A DNA stretch of 64,000 nucleotides from Hydrogenispora ethanolica (GTDB taxonomy: Bacteria; Bacillota; UBA4882; UBA8346). The DNA lies in the NCBI RefSeq assembly GCF_004340685.1, contig NZ_SLUN01000003.1:186001-250000 (forward strand), in the 5' to 3' direction. The translations under genes and the position numbers were made by a program. The notes under the pieces are model-generated. The model saw only the letters and a program-made list of their open reading frames with translations. It did no database searches and was not told where the DNA came from. Positions 25,799-34,292 of this stretch are shown here, piece after piece. Each line of letters starts with the position of its first letter. The stretch's first letter is position 1.

Positions 25799-26896
25799 AT
25801 GGTGTCGAAAATTCGCGTGGGTTTGATTTACGGCGGTAAGTCCGGGGAACATGAAGTCTCGGTGCTCTCCGCCAATTCGGTCTTAGCGGCGATTGACCGC
25901 CAAAAATACGAGCTATATCCCATCGCCATCACTAGGGACGGCCGCTGGCTGCCGGGCCAGTCGCCCCGGCCGTTGGTGGAGAGCCAGGAGTTGCAGGTGC
26001 GCTTGTTGGAAGATCGGGACGCCGGGGAGACCGCGGCGGTGATCCCGTTGGAGAATCAACGGGGCCAGCTCCTGTCCACCCTCGGCGAGCATGTGGATGT
26101 CATTTTTCCGGTGATGCACGGGCCGTTCGGCGAGGATGGCACGATCCAGGGACTGCTGGAGATCGCCGGAATTCCCTACGTCGGCGGCGGAGTGCTGGCG
26201 TCGGCGGTCGGCATGGATAAAGCGATCATGAAGGCCGTTTTTCTCCAGGCCGGTTTACCGGTCGGTCCCTACCTGGTTTACCTGCGCAAGGAATGGGAGA
26301 GCAACCCGGAGCGGGTGATGGCGGAGATCGGGAGCAAATTGGGATTCCCCTGTTTTGTGAAGCCGGCCAACCTCGGCTCGAGCGTCGGCATCAGCAAAGC
26401 CCACGACCCCGGGGAACTCCGGGCCGCGCTGGATCTGGCGGCGGAGTATGACCGGAAAATCGTGGTCGAGGCGATGATTCGCGGCTGCGAGATCGAATGC
26501 AGTGTGTTGGGGAACGACGAGCCCATCGCTTCGTTGCCCGGCGAGATCATCCCCTGCACCGAATTCTACGGTTATGAAGCCAAATATATTCTGAACGATT
26601 CCAAGCTGGTCATTCCGGCGGAGTTGCCGCCGGAATTGATTCAAAAGGTGCAAGACCTGGCGGTCCGCTCCTTCAAAGCCATCGACTGCGCCGGCCTGGC
26701 GCGGGTGGATTTCTTCGTCGAAGCCGCGGCCGGCCGGATCGTTGTCAACGAAATCAACACTTTGCCCGGTTTCACCAAGATCAGCATGTACCCCAAACTA
26801 TGGGAGGCCAGTGGCATCGGGTATAGCGAACTCATCGACCGCCTGCTCCAATTGGCGCTGGAACGGTACGAGGATAAGCAGCGCAATAAAGTATGA
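25799..26896 (+). CDS. ddl: D-alanine-D-alanine ligase
   Basis: A 365-residue ATP-grasp ligase that makes the D-Ala-D-Ala dipeptide for peptidoglycan. 'LIYGGKSGEHEVSVLSA', 'VIFPVMHGPFGEDGTIQGLLE', 'CFVKPANLGSSVGISKA' and 'ARVDFFVEAAAGRIVVNEINTLPGFT' are Ddl signatures, including the N-x-N-T-x-P metal-binding end. ATG 25799 lies 5 bases after GGAGG (GTG 25787 overlaps it). A Tyr lies in 'CTEFYGYEAKY', as in many D-Ala-D-Ala ligases; substrate choice was not examined further. No other peptidoglycan gene is adjacent. Confidence 0.94.
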   Translation: MVSKIRVGLIYGGKSGEHEVSVLSANSVLAAIDRQKYELYPIAITRDGRWLPGQSPRPLVESQELQVRLLEDRDAGETAAVIPLENQRGQLLSTLGEHVDVIFPVMHGPFGEDGTIQGLLEIAGIPYVGGGVLASAVGMDKAIMKAVFLQAGLPVGPYLVYLRKEWESNPERVMAEIGSKLGFPCFVKPANLGSSVGISKAHDPGELRAALDLAAEYDRKIVVEAMIRGCEIECSVLGNDEPIASLPGEIIPCTEFYGYEAKYILNDSKLVIPAELPPELIQKVQDLAVRSFKAIDCAGLARVDFFVEAAAGRIVVNEINTLPGFTKISMYPKLWEASGIGYSELIDRLLQLALERYEDKQRNKV

Positions 26897-27067
26897 CGGA
26901 ATCCTCCGCCGTTTCGGCCGCTCATGTTTCCGCTAACCTTCGGGCAAACTAAGATTCCGACGTTTCGGCATCCCAAAATGCTTATTTGCGAAACCGCTTA
27001 GTGTGGTTCCGCGAATTGAGAGGTCCGGGTTCCCGAACGCCGGGGAATCATGACGGAGGTTCTAGCG

Positions 27068-27811
27068 ATGTGGCGCGTAATTGCGGACTACCATACCCAT
27101 ACGGTTTACTCTCATGGCGAAGGAACGATTATGGAGAATGCCCGCGCCGCTTTGGACCAAGGCTTGGAGGTGCTGGGCATCGCCGATCACGGTCCGGCCA
27201 ACTGGGGGCATATCGCCACCACCGATCTCCAGACTTTCGATAAAATCATGGCGGAAGCCCGGCAGGTCCAGGCCGAGCTGTCCGGTTTGACGATCCTGGC
27301 CGGGGCCGAGGCCAATCTGATCAGCTATGACGGGGACCTGGACATTCCGCCTGAACTGCAAAAAAGGCTCGATCAGGTTCTGGCCGGCTTTCACGTTACC
27401 ATTCGGCCCAAAACCCTGGGAGACGGGGTGAAATTCGCCGCCCAGTGGACGCTCGGCAAACTGAGCGCGCGCGAACACCGGAAGGCGCGGAACGATAACA
27501 CCAAGGCGATGGTGGAGGCGGTTTACAAAAATAAGATCGACATCATCACCCATCCTGGCCTGAATATCTCCATCGATACGTCCGAATTGGCCCGCGCTTG
27601 CGTGAAACGGGATACGGCACTGGAGATCAATGCCAAGCACGGGGTGAAATCCATCGAGTTTATCCGGGCCGCCGCCAAGGAAGGGGCCCGTTTCGCCATT
27701 GGCAGCGACGCGCATCAGCCCGACAAGGTAGGTCGGCTGGAGCCGGGTTTGAGGGCGGCTCGCGCGGCGGGCCTCCATCCCGATCAGATCATCAATGTCC
27801 GGGACGAATAA
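27068..27811 (+). CDS. PHP-domain metal-dependent phosphoesterase
   Basis: A 247-residue PHP-family hydrolase. Metal ligands are visible in 'DYHTHTVYSHGEGTI', 'GIADHGP', 'AGAEANLIS', 'DIITHPG' and 'AIGSDAHQP'. It resembles YcdX/HisJ-like single-domain PHP proteins, probably acting on a small phosphorylated metabolite. ATG 27068 follows GGAGG by 8 bases. It precedes rapZ by about 115 bases in the same direction; related genes are often seen near rapZ-yvcK, but any functional link is inference. Confidence 0.9.
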   Translation: MWRVIADYHTHTVYSHGEGTIMENARAALDQGLEVLGIADHGPANWGHIATTDLQTFDKIMAEARQVQAELSGLTILAGAEANLISYDGDLDIPPELQKRLDQVLAGFHVTIRPKTLGDGVKFAAQWTLGKLSAREHRKARNDNTKAMVEAVYKNKIDIITHPGLNISIDTSELARACVKRDTALEINAKHGVKSIEFIRAAAKEGARFAIGSDAHQPDKVGRLEPGLRAARAAGLHPDQIINVRDE

Positions 27812-27927
27812 CGGGATGGGTGTGGCTTTTCGGCCGGTTCGCGCAGCTCTTTTAGGATGATGTAAACAAAACTTTGCAGGAAAACAGGCTCATGAGGCGA
27901 ATGGATCATCCGAAATGAGGGATGATC

Positions 27928-28788
27928 ATGCCTGAAAACATGCGCTTTGTCATCATCACCGGCCTGTCCGGGGCCGGCAAATCGGTGGCAATGAAATGCT
28001 TCGAAGATCTCGGCTATTTTTGCGTGGACAATCTGCCGCCGGTGTTGATCCCGAAGTTTGCCGAGCTTTGTGCACAATCGGACGGCCGGGTTAATAGAAT
28101 AGCATTGGTCGTCGATATCCGCAGCGGCAGCTTTTTTGATGATATTTTTGAAGCGCTGGAAACGTTGGAGCAGAACGGCTTCAGTCACGAAATCCTCTTT
28201 TTGGAGGCCAGCGAAGAGATTCTGGTCCGCCGCTTCAAAGAAAGCCGCCGCCGCCATCCGCTCTCCAATTCCGGCGCGATCGTCGAGGGGATTCGCGCCG
28301 AATCCCGCCGCCTGGAAGAGATTCGCGGCAAGGCCAGTTTGATTCTGGATACTTCCGATCTGCCCGTCAAGGCGTTGCGGGAACGGATCCAGGAAAACTA
28401 CGACAACCAGCCGGAACAGGAGAAGATGCTGGTCACCATCGTCTCCTTCGGCTTCAAGAACGGGATTCCGCTCGATGCCGACCTGGTCTTTGATGTCCGT
28501 TTCCTTCCCAATCCGCATTATGTGGATTCGCTGCGCGAATTAAACGGCAACAACTGCGAGGTATCGGGTTATGTTTTGAAGTGGCCGGTGACACTCAGGT
28601 TTTTGACAAAGCTTTATGACCTGATCGATTTTTTGGGCCCGCTTTACTTGAAAGAGGGCAAGGCCAATCTGATCATCGGCATCGGATGCACCGGCGGGCA
28701 ACACCGCTCGGTGACGATCGCCAATAAACTCGGCGACTATTTGCGGACCAAAGGATATCGGGTCTCGCTCGATCACCGGGATATTTAA
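27928..28788 (+). CDS. rapZ: RNase adapter protein RapZ (YvcJ)
   Basis: A 286-residue RapZ/YvcJ nucleotide-binding protein. The Walker A is 'ITGLSGAGKSVAMKCFEDLG', followed by 'DNLPP', 'FLEASEEILVRRFKESRRRHPL', and the C-terminal 'IGIGCTGGQHRSVTIANKL' with its conserved Cys/His. In Escherichia coli RapZ controls GlmZ and amino-sugar synthesis; in Bacillus YvcJ has GTPase activity. ATG 27928 lies 7 bases after TGAGGG. In most Bacillota rapZ is immediately followed by yvcK; here two R elements separate them. Its TAA is the first base block of R5. Confidence 0.95.
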   Translation: MPENMRFVIITGLSGAGKSVAMKCFEDLGYFCVDNLPPVLIPKFAELCAQSDGRVNRIALVVDIRSGSFFDDIFEALETLEQNGFSHEILFLEASEEILVRRFKESRRRHPLSNSGAIVEGIRAESRRLEEIRGKASLILDTSDLPVKALRERIQENYDNQPEQEKMLVTIVSFGFKNGIPLDADLVFDVRFLPNPHYVDSLRELNGNNCEVSGYVLKWPVTLRFLTKLYDLIDFLGPLYLKEGKANLIIGIGCTGGQHRSVTIANKLGDYLRTKGYRVSLDHRDI

Positions 28789-28916
28789 AAGCGTTGTGAT
28801 AAACCCCGTCCGAAGGTCGGGGTGAACACAAAAGCTCAGAGAAGCAAGTGATAAAGTCGATATTTAAACCTTTTCAGGCTGAACCGATTGGAAAGAGACT
28901 TTATCACATGGCTTTT
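28787..28916 (+). repeat. Double-hairpin element R5 (forward)
   Basis: Canonical copy: TAAAAGCGTTGTGATAAACC, inner stem CCCCGTCCGAAGGTCGGGG, CACAAAAGCT, AAGTGATAAAGTCG, and GACTTTATCACATGGCTTTT. It begins at the rapZ stop codon. It is directly joined to R6. Confidence 0.92.
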
Positions 28917-29050
28917 AAAAGCGTTGTGATAAACCCCGTCCGAAGGTCGGGGGTGTTCACAAAAGCTCAGAAAAGCAAGTGATAAAGTCGCTTCAAAACT
29001 CTTTCTCGGATGATTTTTGGATTCAAAAGACTTTATCCCATGGCTTTTAA
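28917..29050 (+). repeat. Double-hairpin element R6 (forward, tandem with R5)
   Basis: Second copy head-to-tail with R5, sharing the junction GGCTTTTAAAAGCG. The inner left stem is near-identical to R5, but the middle spacer differs, so the pair did not arise by a very recent tandem duplication of the whole unit. Confidence 0.92.
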
Positions 29051-29057
29051 CGGAATC

Positions 29058-29152
29058 AAAATCGCATGATTTGCAGAAACGGCGGACGCGGAAACGAAAC
29101 GCACTTTCTTTGAAAGCGCGTGATGAACGGTTGTCCGCCCCTGCATGCGATT
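29058..29152 (+). repeat. Palindromic element P1 upstream of yvcK
   Basis: ATCGCATG...GCAG and GGCGGAC pair with GTCCGCC and CTGCATGCGAT, with a central ACTTTCTTTGAAAG hairpin. The left arm, AATCGCATGATTTGCAGAA, closely resembles the arm at 31381. The element ends 29 bases before yvcK and will form part of its leader RNA. Confidence 0.6.
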
Positions 29153-29181
29153 GGCGTCATACCAGAAAGGGGATCGACCGT

Positions 29182-30459
29182 ATGGCAGATAAAAGGCGGC
29201 TGCAGCAGGTTGCCGCATACTGGTTTGTAACGGTCTTGCTTTGCATCTCCCTGATCGCTGGTGGAATTTTGCTCCTGACGAATACCATTCATTGGCCATG
29301 GCTGGATCGTAGCGCGGGTTGGTTGTTGATCCTGATCGGCCTGGCGAGCGGTTACTACGGCTCGCAACGGTGCTTCTGGTTATTGGTGTCCTGGCTTTCC
29401 AGCAATGACTTCAAACCCAAAAACGGCCGGGGGACGAAAGGCCCCCGGATCGTCGTTGTCGGTGGCGGCACGGGCCTGGGAACCATTTTGCGCGGCTTGA
29501 AGGAGATCACCTCCAATTTGACCGCGATTGTCACCGTAGCCGATGATGGCGGCAGCTCGGGCAGATTGCGCAAGGAGTTCGGAATTTTACCGCCCGGGGA
29601 TATTCGCAATTGCCTGGTGGCCATGGCCGACATCGAACCGCTGATGGAACGGTTGATGCAGTACCGTTTCGCCGGCAACACCGATCTGGCCGGGCATAAT
29701 TTCGGCAACTTGTTTTTGACGGTCATGACCGATATCACCGGCGATTTTGAACAAGCGATCCGGGAGTCCAGCAAGGTTCTGGCGGTCCGGGGCCAGGTGC
29801 TCCCGGCCACACTGGAGAATGTCATCTTAAAAGCGGAGATGGCCGACGGCAGCATCGTCCGGGGCGAATCGGCGATCACCGCCTCTGAATTGGCGATTCG
29901 GCGGATTTCCTTGGAGCCGGAAAATGTCAAACCGTTGCGGGAAGCAATCAATGCTATCGCTGAAGCGGATCTGATCATTCTCGGGCCGGGCAGTCTCTAT
30001 ACCAGTGTCATTCCGAATCTTTTGGTGACGGACCTGGCGGAGGCGCTGCGCGCCGCACCTGCCACCAAGCTTTATGTCTGCAATGCCATGACCCAACCCG
30101 GAGAGACCGATCATTATACGGCCAGCGATCATATCCGGGCGATCATTCAGCATGCCGGGCAGGGCTTGATTGATATGGCGCTGATCAATACCGAAGCGAT
30201 TCCTCCGGATCTGATGGAGCGTTACGCCGAAGAAGGAGCGCAGCCGGTGACGGCGGACTTTGATAAGATCAAAGCCTTGGGAGTAACGCCGCTCGGCCTG
30301 GAGGTCATCGTCAAGTCCAATCTAATCCGGCACGACGCTTTCAAACTCGCCCAAATGGTTTTGAATCTGTACCGGACGCAACGACTCGGCAAAGCCTTTG
30401 GAAAAAGGCTGTCCCGAAAGATATACCGGTTTTTCAAGGGGTTTACCGCGCTTTGGTGA
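29182..30459 (+). CDS. yvcK: YvcK/CofD-like protein with N-terminal membrane anchor
   Basis: A 425-residue member of the YvcK family, which is needed for growth on gluconeogenic carbon sources and normal cell shape in Bacillus subtilis and binds UDP-GlcNAc. 'VVVGGGTGLGTILRGLK', 'VADDGGSSGRLRKEFGILPPGD' and 'GHNFGNLFL' are the CofD-like motifs. Unlike the soluble B. subtilis protein it has about 90 extra N-terminal residues with two hydrophobic segments (residues about 9-32 and 37-60), so it is probably membrane-attached. ATG 29182 follows AAAGGGGA by about 9 bases. whiA, normally next, is absent; flagellar genes follow instead. Confidence 0.92.
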   Translation: MADKRRLQQVAAYWFVTVLLCISLIAGGILLLTNTIHWPWLDRSAGWLLILIGLASGYYGSQRCFWLLVSWLSSNDFKPKNGRGTKGPRIVVVGGGTGLGTILRGLKEITSNLTAIVTVADDGGSSGRLRKEFGILPPGDIRNCLVAMADIEPLMERLMQYRFAGNTDLAGHNFGNLFLTVMTDITGDFEQAIRESSKVLAVRGQVLPATLENVILKAEMADGSIVRGESAITASELAIRRISLEPENVKPLREAINAIAEADLIILGPGSLYTSVIPNLLVTDLAEALRAAPATKLYVCNAMTQPGETDHYTASDHIRAIIQHAGQGLIDMALINTEAIPPDLMERYAEEGAQPVTADFDKIKALGVTPLGLEVIVKSNLIRHDAFKLAQMVLNLYRTQRLGKAFGKRLSRKIYRFFKGFTALW

Positions 30460-30498
30460 CCCCGTTTCCCACAGGTTTCAAAAAAACCGCGTTATTCG

Positions 30499-30533
30499 AG
30501 CGCCTGCCGGCAAAACGGCGGGCGTTTTTTTCT
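30499..30533 (+). terminator. Intrinsic terminator after yvcK
   Basis: CGCCTGCCG pairs with CGGCGGGCG around a short loop and is followed by seven T residues. Confidence 0.9.
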
Positions 30534-30615
30534 TGCTGGCGAAAAAAACGCTAATCTCCAACCGAAAATGGCCGATAATTGCTATAAGGAATGTTCCCGC
30601 ACAGGAGGTGAGTGT

Positions 30616-31341
30616 ATGATACGCGGTTTGTATACGGCGGCAACCGGAATGGTCGCCGAACAAGCGCGCCAGGACACGGCCGCCAATAATCTGGCCAATG
30701 TCAATACGGTGGGTTTCAAACGGGACAATCTCACCGAGATCTCTTTTCAAGAACAGTTGATTCGGGCTTATTCCAAAGGGGGAAACACTCCCATCGGCGG
30801 ATTGGGAATGGGCGTCGACCTCAACGGCACCTACACCGATTACAGCCTCGGCAACCTGATTCAGACCGACAATCCAACCGATCTGGCCATCACCGGAGAC
30901 GGTTTGTTGGCATTTGAACGGAATGGCCAGGTCCGCTACACGCGAGCCGGCAATTTGACCTTGAATCAGGAACAGGTTCTGGTCACGCAGAATGGCGATC
31001 CGGTATTGGGTGAGAATGGCCCGATCCGTCTCGCCGGTTCCTTCACGGTGGCTCCGGACGGAGCGATCATCCAAAACGGACAAGTCGTGGACCGGCTTCG
31101 CCTGGCGGCAACTGCCGGCATGGTGAAACAAGGCGATTCTTACGTCAACGGCAATGGCGCTCAGGAAACGCCGGCTGAAAATGTCCGGATCGTTCAGGGT
31201 GCGCTGGAAGGGTCCAACGTGAACAGCGTTCGGGAGATGATCACCATGATTAACGTGACCCGGAGCTACGACGCCAACCAGCGGGCGATAGTCGCCCAGG
31301 ACGAGACCCTGGGCAAGGCAGTCAATGAACTGGCTAAGTAA
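30616..31341 (+). CDS. flgF: Flagellar basal-body rod protein (FlgF/FlhO-like)
   Basis: A 241-residue rod/hook-family protein. 'MIRGLYTAATGM' followed by 'DTAANNLANVNTVGFKRD' is the N-terminal flagellar rod motif, and the C terminus 'NVNSVREMITMINVTRSYDANQRA' the matching helix. It is shorter than the FlgG behind it, so it is assigned to the proximal-rod FlgF position. A perfect AGGAGGTGAG precedes the ATG. First gene of the flgF-G-A-H-I-J cluster. Confidence 0.9.
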   Translation: MIRGLYTAATGMVAEQARQDTAANNLANVNTVGFKRDNLTEISFQEQLIRAYSKGGNTPIGGLGMGVDLNGTYTDYSLGNLIQTDNPTDLAITGDGLLAFERNGQVRYTRAGNLTLNQEQVLVTQNGDPVLGENGPIRLAGSFTVAPDGAIIQNGQVVDRLRLAATAGMVKQGDSYVNGNGAQETPAENVRIVQGALEGSNVNSVREMITMINVTRSYDANQRAIVAQDETLGKAVNELAK

Positions 31342-31692
31342 CGCCGGACCATTGCAAATAGTATGCAACGACATGATTTGAATCGCATGATTTACGAAAA
31401 AAACGGTGAAGCCTTCGTTGCTTTCGCAAATCATATCCACGCTTTCGCAAATCATATCCACGAAGGATTCATGTCGTTGTCTATGGACAGGTGCCGTTAC
31501 GACGAGAAACCGGACCGCCTGGCGGAGGTTTGGAAAGAGCGATCGACCGAACTCTTTCCCGAAGAATGTAGCAACGCGCCCGTCCTCTTTGCACAGGACT
31601 TACGACCCGACTTGAATTACGCAATTCCGCCAAACCCGAAAAGAGCGGTTTGCCGGAAAATTTAGCAGTTCTGAACAAGAGGAGGTAACAGG
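31342..31692 (+). other. flgF-flgG intergenic region
   Basis: A 351-base gap unusual inside a flagellar operon. Its first part is the palindromic element P2; the rest (31480-31675) holds no recognised element. An open frame at 31363-31665 has no ribosome site and is built on the palindrome, so it is not called. AGAGGAGG before 31693 belongs to flgG. Confidence 0.5.
31366..31479 (+). repeat. Palindromic element P2 with a 21-bp tandem duplication
   Basis: CAACGACATGA (31366-31376) and TCATGTCGTTG (31469-31479) are perfect inverted ends. Inside, GCATGATTTACGAA pairs with TTCGCAAATCAT. The right arm contains a perfect direct repeat of 21 bp starting at 31420 and 31441. The left arm resembles element P1 upstream of yvcK. 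Confidence 0.7.
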
Positions 31693-32481
31693 ATGATTCG
31701 TGCTTTATGGACCGCTGGGACCGGGATGAACGCCCAGCAACTGAATATCGACACCATCGCCAACAATCTCTCGAATGTCAATACCACCGGTTTTAAAAAG
31801 ATGCGGGCCGAGTTTCAAGACTTGCTCTATCAGACCATGCGCGAACCGGGCAGTTCGTCCTATCAGGGAGTGCAGATCCCGACCGGACTCCAGATAGGTT
31901 TGGGTGTCCGCACGGTGGCCACCACCAAGATCTTTACGCAGGGCGATTATTTGCAATCCGACAATTCGCTGGATATGCTCATTCAGGGCCAGGGCTTTTT
32001 CCAGGTGGAGATGCCCGACGGCACCGCCGCCTATACCCGCAACGGCTCTTTTAAGGTCGACGGCGACGGCCGGGTCGTCACCTCCGAAGGCTATGTGCTG
32101 CAGCCGGAGATCACGATTCCGGCGGGCGTGAAGACCATCGATGTCGGCAGCGACGGCACGGTCTCGGTTACCTTGAGCGACGAGACGGCGGCGCAAGAGG
32201 TCGGCAGGATCGACCTGGTAACTTTCATCAACCCGGCCGGACTCACCAATCGCGGCAATGGCTTATACCAGCAGAGCGGCGCTTCGGGAGAACCGGTGAC
32301 AGTGACTCCGGGGTCGGACGGCGCCGGCACCATTGTCCAGGGTTATCTGGAGATGTCCAATGTCAAAGTGGTGGAAGAAATGATCAATATGATCGTCGCC
32401 CAACGTGCTTATGAAGTGAATTCCAAGGCGATCCAGGCTTCCGATGAGATGCTGCAGACCGCCAATAATCTGAGGCGTTAA
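31693..32481 (+). CDS. flgG: Flagellar distal rod protein FlgG
   Basis: A 262-residue FlgG: 'MIRALWTAGTGMNAQQLNIDTIANNLSNVNTTGFKKMRAEFQDLLYQT' is nearly textbook, as are 'TQGDYLQSDNSLDMLIQGQGFFQV' and 'EEMINMIVAQRAYEVNSKAIQASDEML'. FlgG builds the distal rod that crosses the peptidoglycan and, where present, the P and L rings encoded three genes downstream. AGAGGAGG lies at the usual distance before the ATG. Confidence 0.97.
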   Translation: MIRALWTAGTGMNAQQLNIDTIANNLSNVNTTGFKKMRAEFQDLLYQTMREPGSSSYQGVQIPTGLQIGLGVRTVATTKIFTQGDYLQSDNSLDMLIQGQGFFQVEMPDGTAAYTRNGSFKVDGDGRVVTSEGYVLQPEITIPAGVKTIDVGSDGTVSVTLSDETAAQEVGRIDLVTFINPAGLTNRGNGLYQQSGASGEPVTVTPGSDGAGTIVQGYLEMSNVKVVEEMINMIVAQRAYEVNSKAIQASDEMLQTANNLRR

Positions 32482-32490
32482 AAGATCTGA

Positions 32491-33447
32491 ATGATGAAGC
32501 TTTGGCAACGGTTCTTAGGAATCGGGCTGGCCGTTTTGATCGCTCTGGGGAACGGTGCCGCCGCCGCCGAGGGTCTCACGGTCACCATTCCCGAGCAGGT
32601 GACGGTGAACGGCCCGCGGATTGGCTTGGGAGACATTGGAACGTTTAGCGGGGGAACGCCCGCCGAGTACCAAATCCTTGCCCAGATGGCGTTGGGTCCG
32701 GCGCCTCAGCCGGGGCAATCACGGGTTTTTGCCAAAAAATATCTTGATTTTCAGATTAAACAGCTTCCTTTGAAAGAACCGGTACGCCTGGAAATGAGCG
32801 AGACCGTCACGATTCAAGTGGCGGCCGTTTGTATTACCAAGGACGCCATTGCGGCGGAGGTGGGAAAGCTGCTTCCGGCGAAACCGGGAGTGACCCGCTG
32901 GATCGAGTTGAATAACCTCCCGGATTCGATCTGGCTGAATCCGGGCGATTGGCGGATCGGAGCGGTTCCGGTGGGGAAGTTGCCCGACTTCGGCAAGGTG
33001 CTGTTCCAAGTCACTTTGGAGAACGGTTCCGAACGGAAGGTTATCAACGTCAGCGGCCGGATCCGGGCCAAGGCCAGAGTGTATAAACTCGTGCACCATC
33101 TGCCGAAATTCACCCCGCTGCAGCCGGAGGATCTGGAACCGGTCGAAATGGAATTGACTTTCGGCGATGAATTTTGCGAAGACTGGGAAGGATGGCGGAC
33201 CAGCAAACCGGTGCGCGCCGGCAGAATTCTCCGCGCCGCCGATCTGCAGCGGGTCCCGCTGGTGGCGAAAGACCATCCGGTGCGAGTCACGGTCAAGAAC
33301 GCCGGCGTCGAGATCGTCATCGCCGGGATCGCTTTGGCGGACGGCTGGAGCGGCGATTCGATCCCGGTCGTCAATCCTTCCAGTAAAACTAAGTTCCGGG
33401 CCAAAGTAAGCGGGCCCGGCGCAACAGAGGTGATCATCCTTGAGTAG
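32491..33447 (+). CDS. flgA: Flagella basal-body P-ring formation protein FlgA
   Basis: A 318-residue exported protein with a signal peptide (MMKLWQRFLGIGLAVLIALG, cut near GAAAAEG). The C-terminal half has the SAF/FlgA chaperone layout: 'RAKARVYKLVHHLPKFTPLQPEDLEPVEMEL', 'PVRAGRILRAADLQRVPLVAK' and 'VRVTVKNAGVEIVIAGIA'. FlgA assists assembly of the FlgI P ring. The ribosome site is weak and the gap to flgG is 9 bases, suggesting coupling. It overlaps flgH by 8 bases. Confidence 0.85.
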   Translation: MMKLWQRFLGIGLAVLIALGNGAAAAEGLTVTIPEQVTVNGPRIGLGDIGTFSGGTPAEYQILAQMALGPAPQPGQSRVFAKKYLDFQIKQLPLKEPVRLEMSETVTIQVAAVCITKDAIAAEVGKLLPAKPGVTRWIELNNLPDSIWLNPGDWRIGAVPVGKLPDFGKVLFQVTLENGSERKVINVSGRIRAKARVYKLVHHLPKFTPLQPEDLEPVEMELTFGDEFCEDWEGWRTSKPVRAGRILRAADLQRVPLVAKDHPVRVTVKNAGVEIVIAGIALADGWSGDSIPVVNPSSKTKFRAKVSGPGATEVIILE

Positions 33448-34033
33448 GACCAGAAAGATGCTGCTGGGTGTGGTTCTGGCAGTGATTGGGCTGATGGCCA
33501 TGCCCATGGCGGCGGCTGCCGATTCGCTCTGGTCGGATCGGAATGTCTCGCCTTTCAGCGGCAAACGGATCGCCTATAAAGCCGGCGATTTATTAACCGT
33601 GGTCATTGTGGAATCAGCCTCGGCGACCCAAAAGGCCGAGTCCAACAACGGCGAATCGGGATCGGTCAGCGCCTCCGGCAGCGGAAGCATGGGAAAGCTC
33701 CTGCCGGCACTCGGCACCGACTGGAAATCCAGTTCCGACGGGAAAGGGACCACGACCCGCGGCGGTACGATTACCGCCAAGATTACCGTCACGGTTCTGG
33801 AGGTCAATCCGGAGGGTTTATTGACCATCGAAGGCCGCCAGATGATTAAAGTCAACAAAGAAGAGCAGATCTTGAAGATCACCGGTACCGTCAGGCCGGA
33901 GGACATCGCCAGCGATAATACGATCTATTCAACCTATATTGCGAACGCGGCCATCGAATACCAAGGCAGCGGCACGGTGGGCGATACGCAGGGGACCGGG
34001 ATTCTCACCAGGATCTTTCATTGGATATTCTAG
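33440..34033 (+). CDS. flgH: Flagellar L-ring protein FlgH without a lipobox
   Basis: A 197-residue FlgH: 'SLWSDRNVSPFSGKRIAYKAGDLLTVVIVESASAT', 'TITAKITVTVLEVNPEGLLTIEGRQMIKVN' and 'ITGTVRPEDIASDNTIYSTYIANAAIEYQGSG' are family hallmarks. FlgH forms the outer-membrane ring of the flagellum and in proteobacteria is a lipoprotein. Here the signal peptide (about residues 1-28) has no Cys; it ends in alanines before 'ADSLW'. TTG start after AGAGGTGATC, overlapping the end of flgA. Its TAG stop forms the edge of repeat R7. Confidence 0.93.
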   Translation: MSRTRKMLLGVVLAVIGLMAMPMAAAADSLWSDRNVSPFSGKRIAYKAGDLLTVVIVESASATQKAESNNGESGSVSASGSGSMGKLLPALGTDWKSSSDGKGTTTRGGTITAKITVTVLEVNPEGLLTIEGRQMIKVNKEEQILKITGTVRPEDIASDNTIYSTYIANAAIEYQGSGTVGDTQGTGILTRIFHWIF

Positions 34034-34161
34034 AAGCCAGGTGATAAAGTCTCTTTCAAATGAATCCTTTTGCCAAAGGATTTTAAACGACTTTATCACT
34101 TGCTTCCTTGAGCTTTTGTGTTCACCCCGACCTTCGGACGGGGTTTATCACAACGCTTTCT
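34031..34161 (-). repeat. Double-hairpin element R7 (reverse)
   Basis: Starts TAGAAGCCAGGTGATAAAGTC, where TAG is the flgH stop codon, and ends with GGGTTTATCACAACGCTTTC. First of three tandem reverse copies filling the flgH-flgI gap. Inner stem CCCCGACCTTCGGACGGGG. Confidence 0.9.
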
Positions 34162-34292
34162 AGAAGCCATGTGATAAAGTCTTTCGAAACTGAAATCAGC
34201 TTGCAAAAAGATTTAAAAACGACTTTATCCCTTCCTTCTCTGAGCTTTTGTGTTCACCCTGGCCTTCGGACCGGGTTTATCACAACGCTTCT
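34162..34292 (-). repeat. Double-hairpin element R8 (reverse)
   Basis: Second tandem reverse copy: TAGAAGCCATGTGATAAAGTC through ACGACTTTATCCC to TTATCACAACGCTTC. Inner stem is CCCTGGCCTTCGGACCGGG. Confidence 0.9.

Noticed and set aside
31363-31665. Open frame of 100 codons between flgF and flgG
   Set aside because: It lacks a ribosome site, its repeated part is the palindrome P2, and the composition does not resemble a protein gene.
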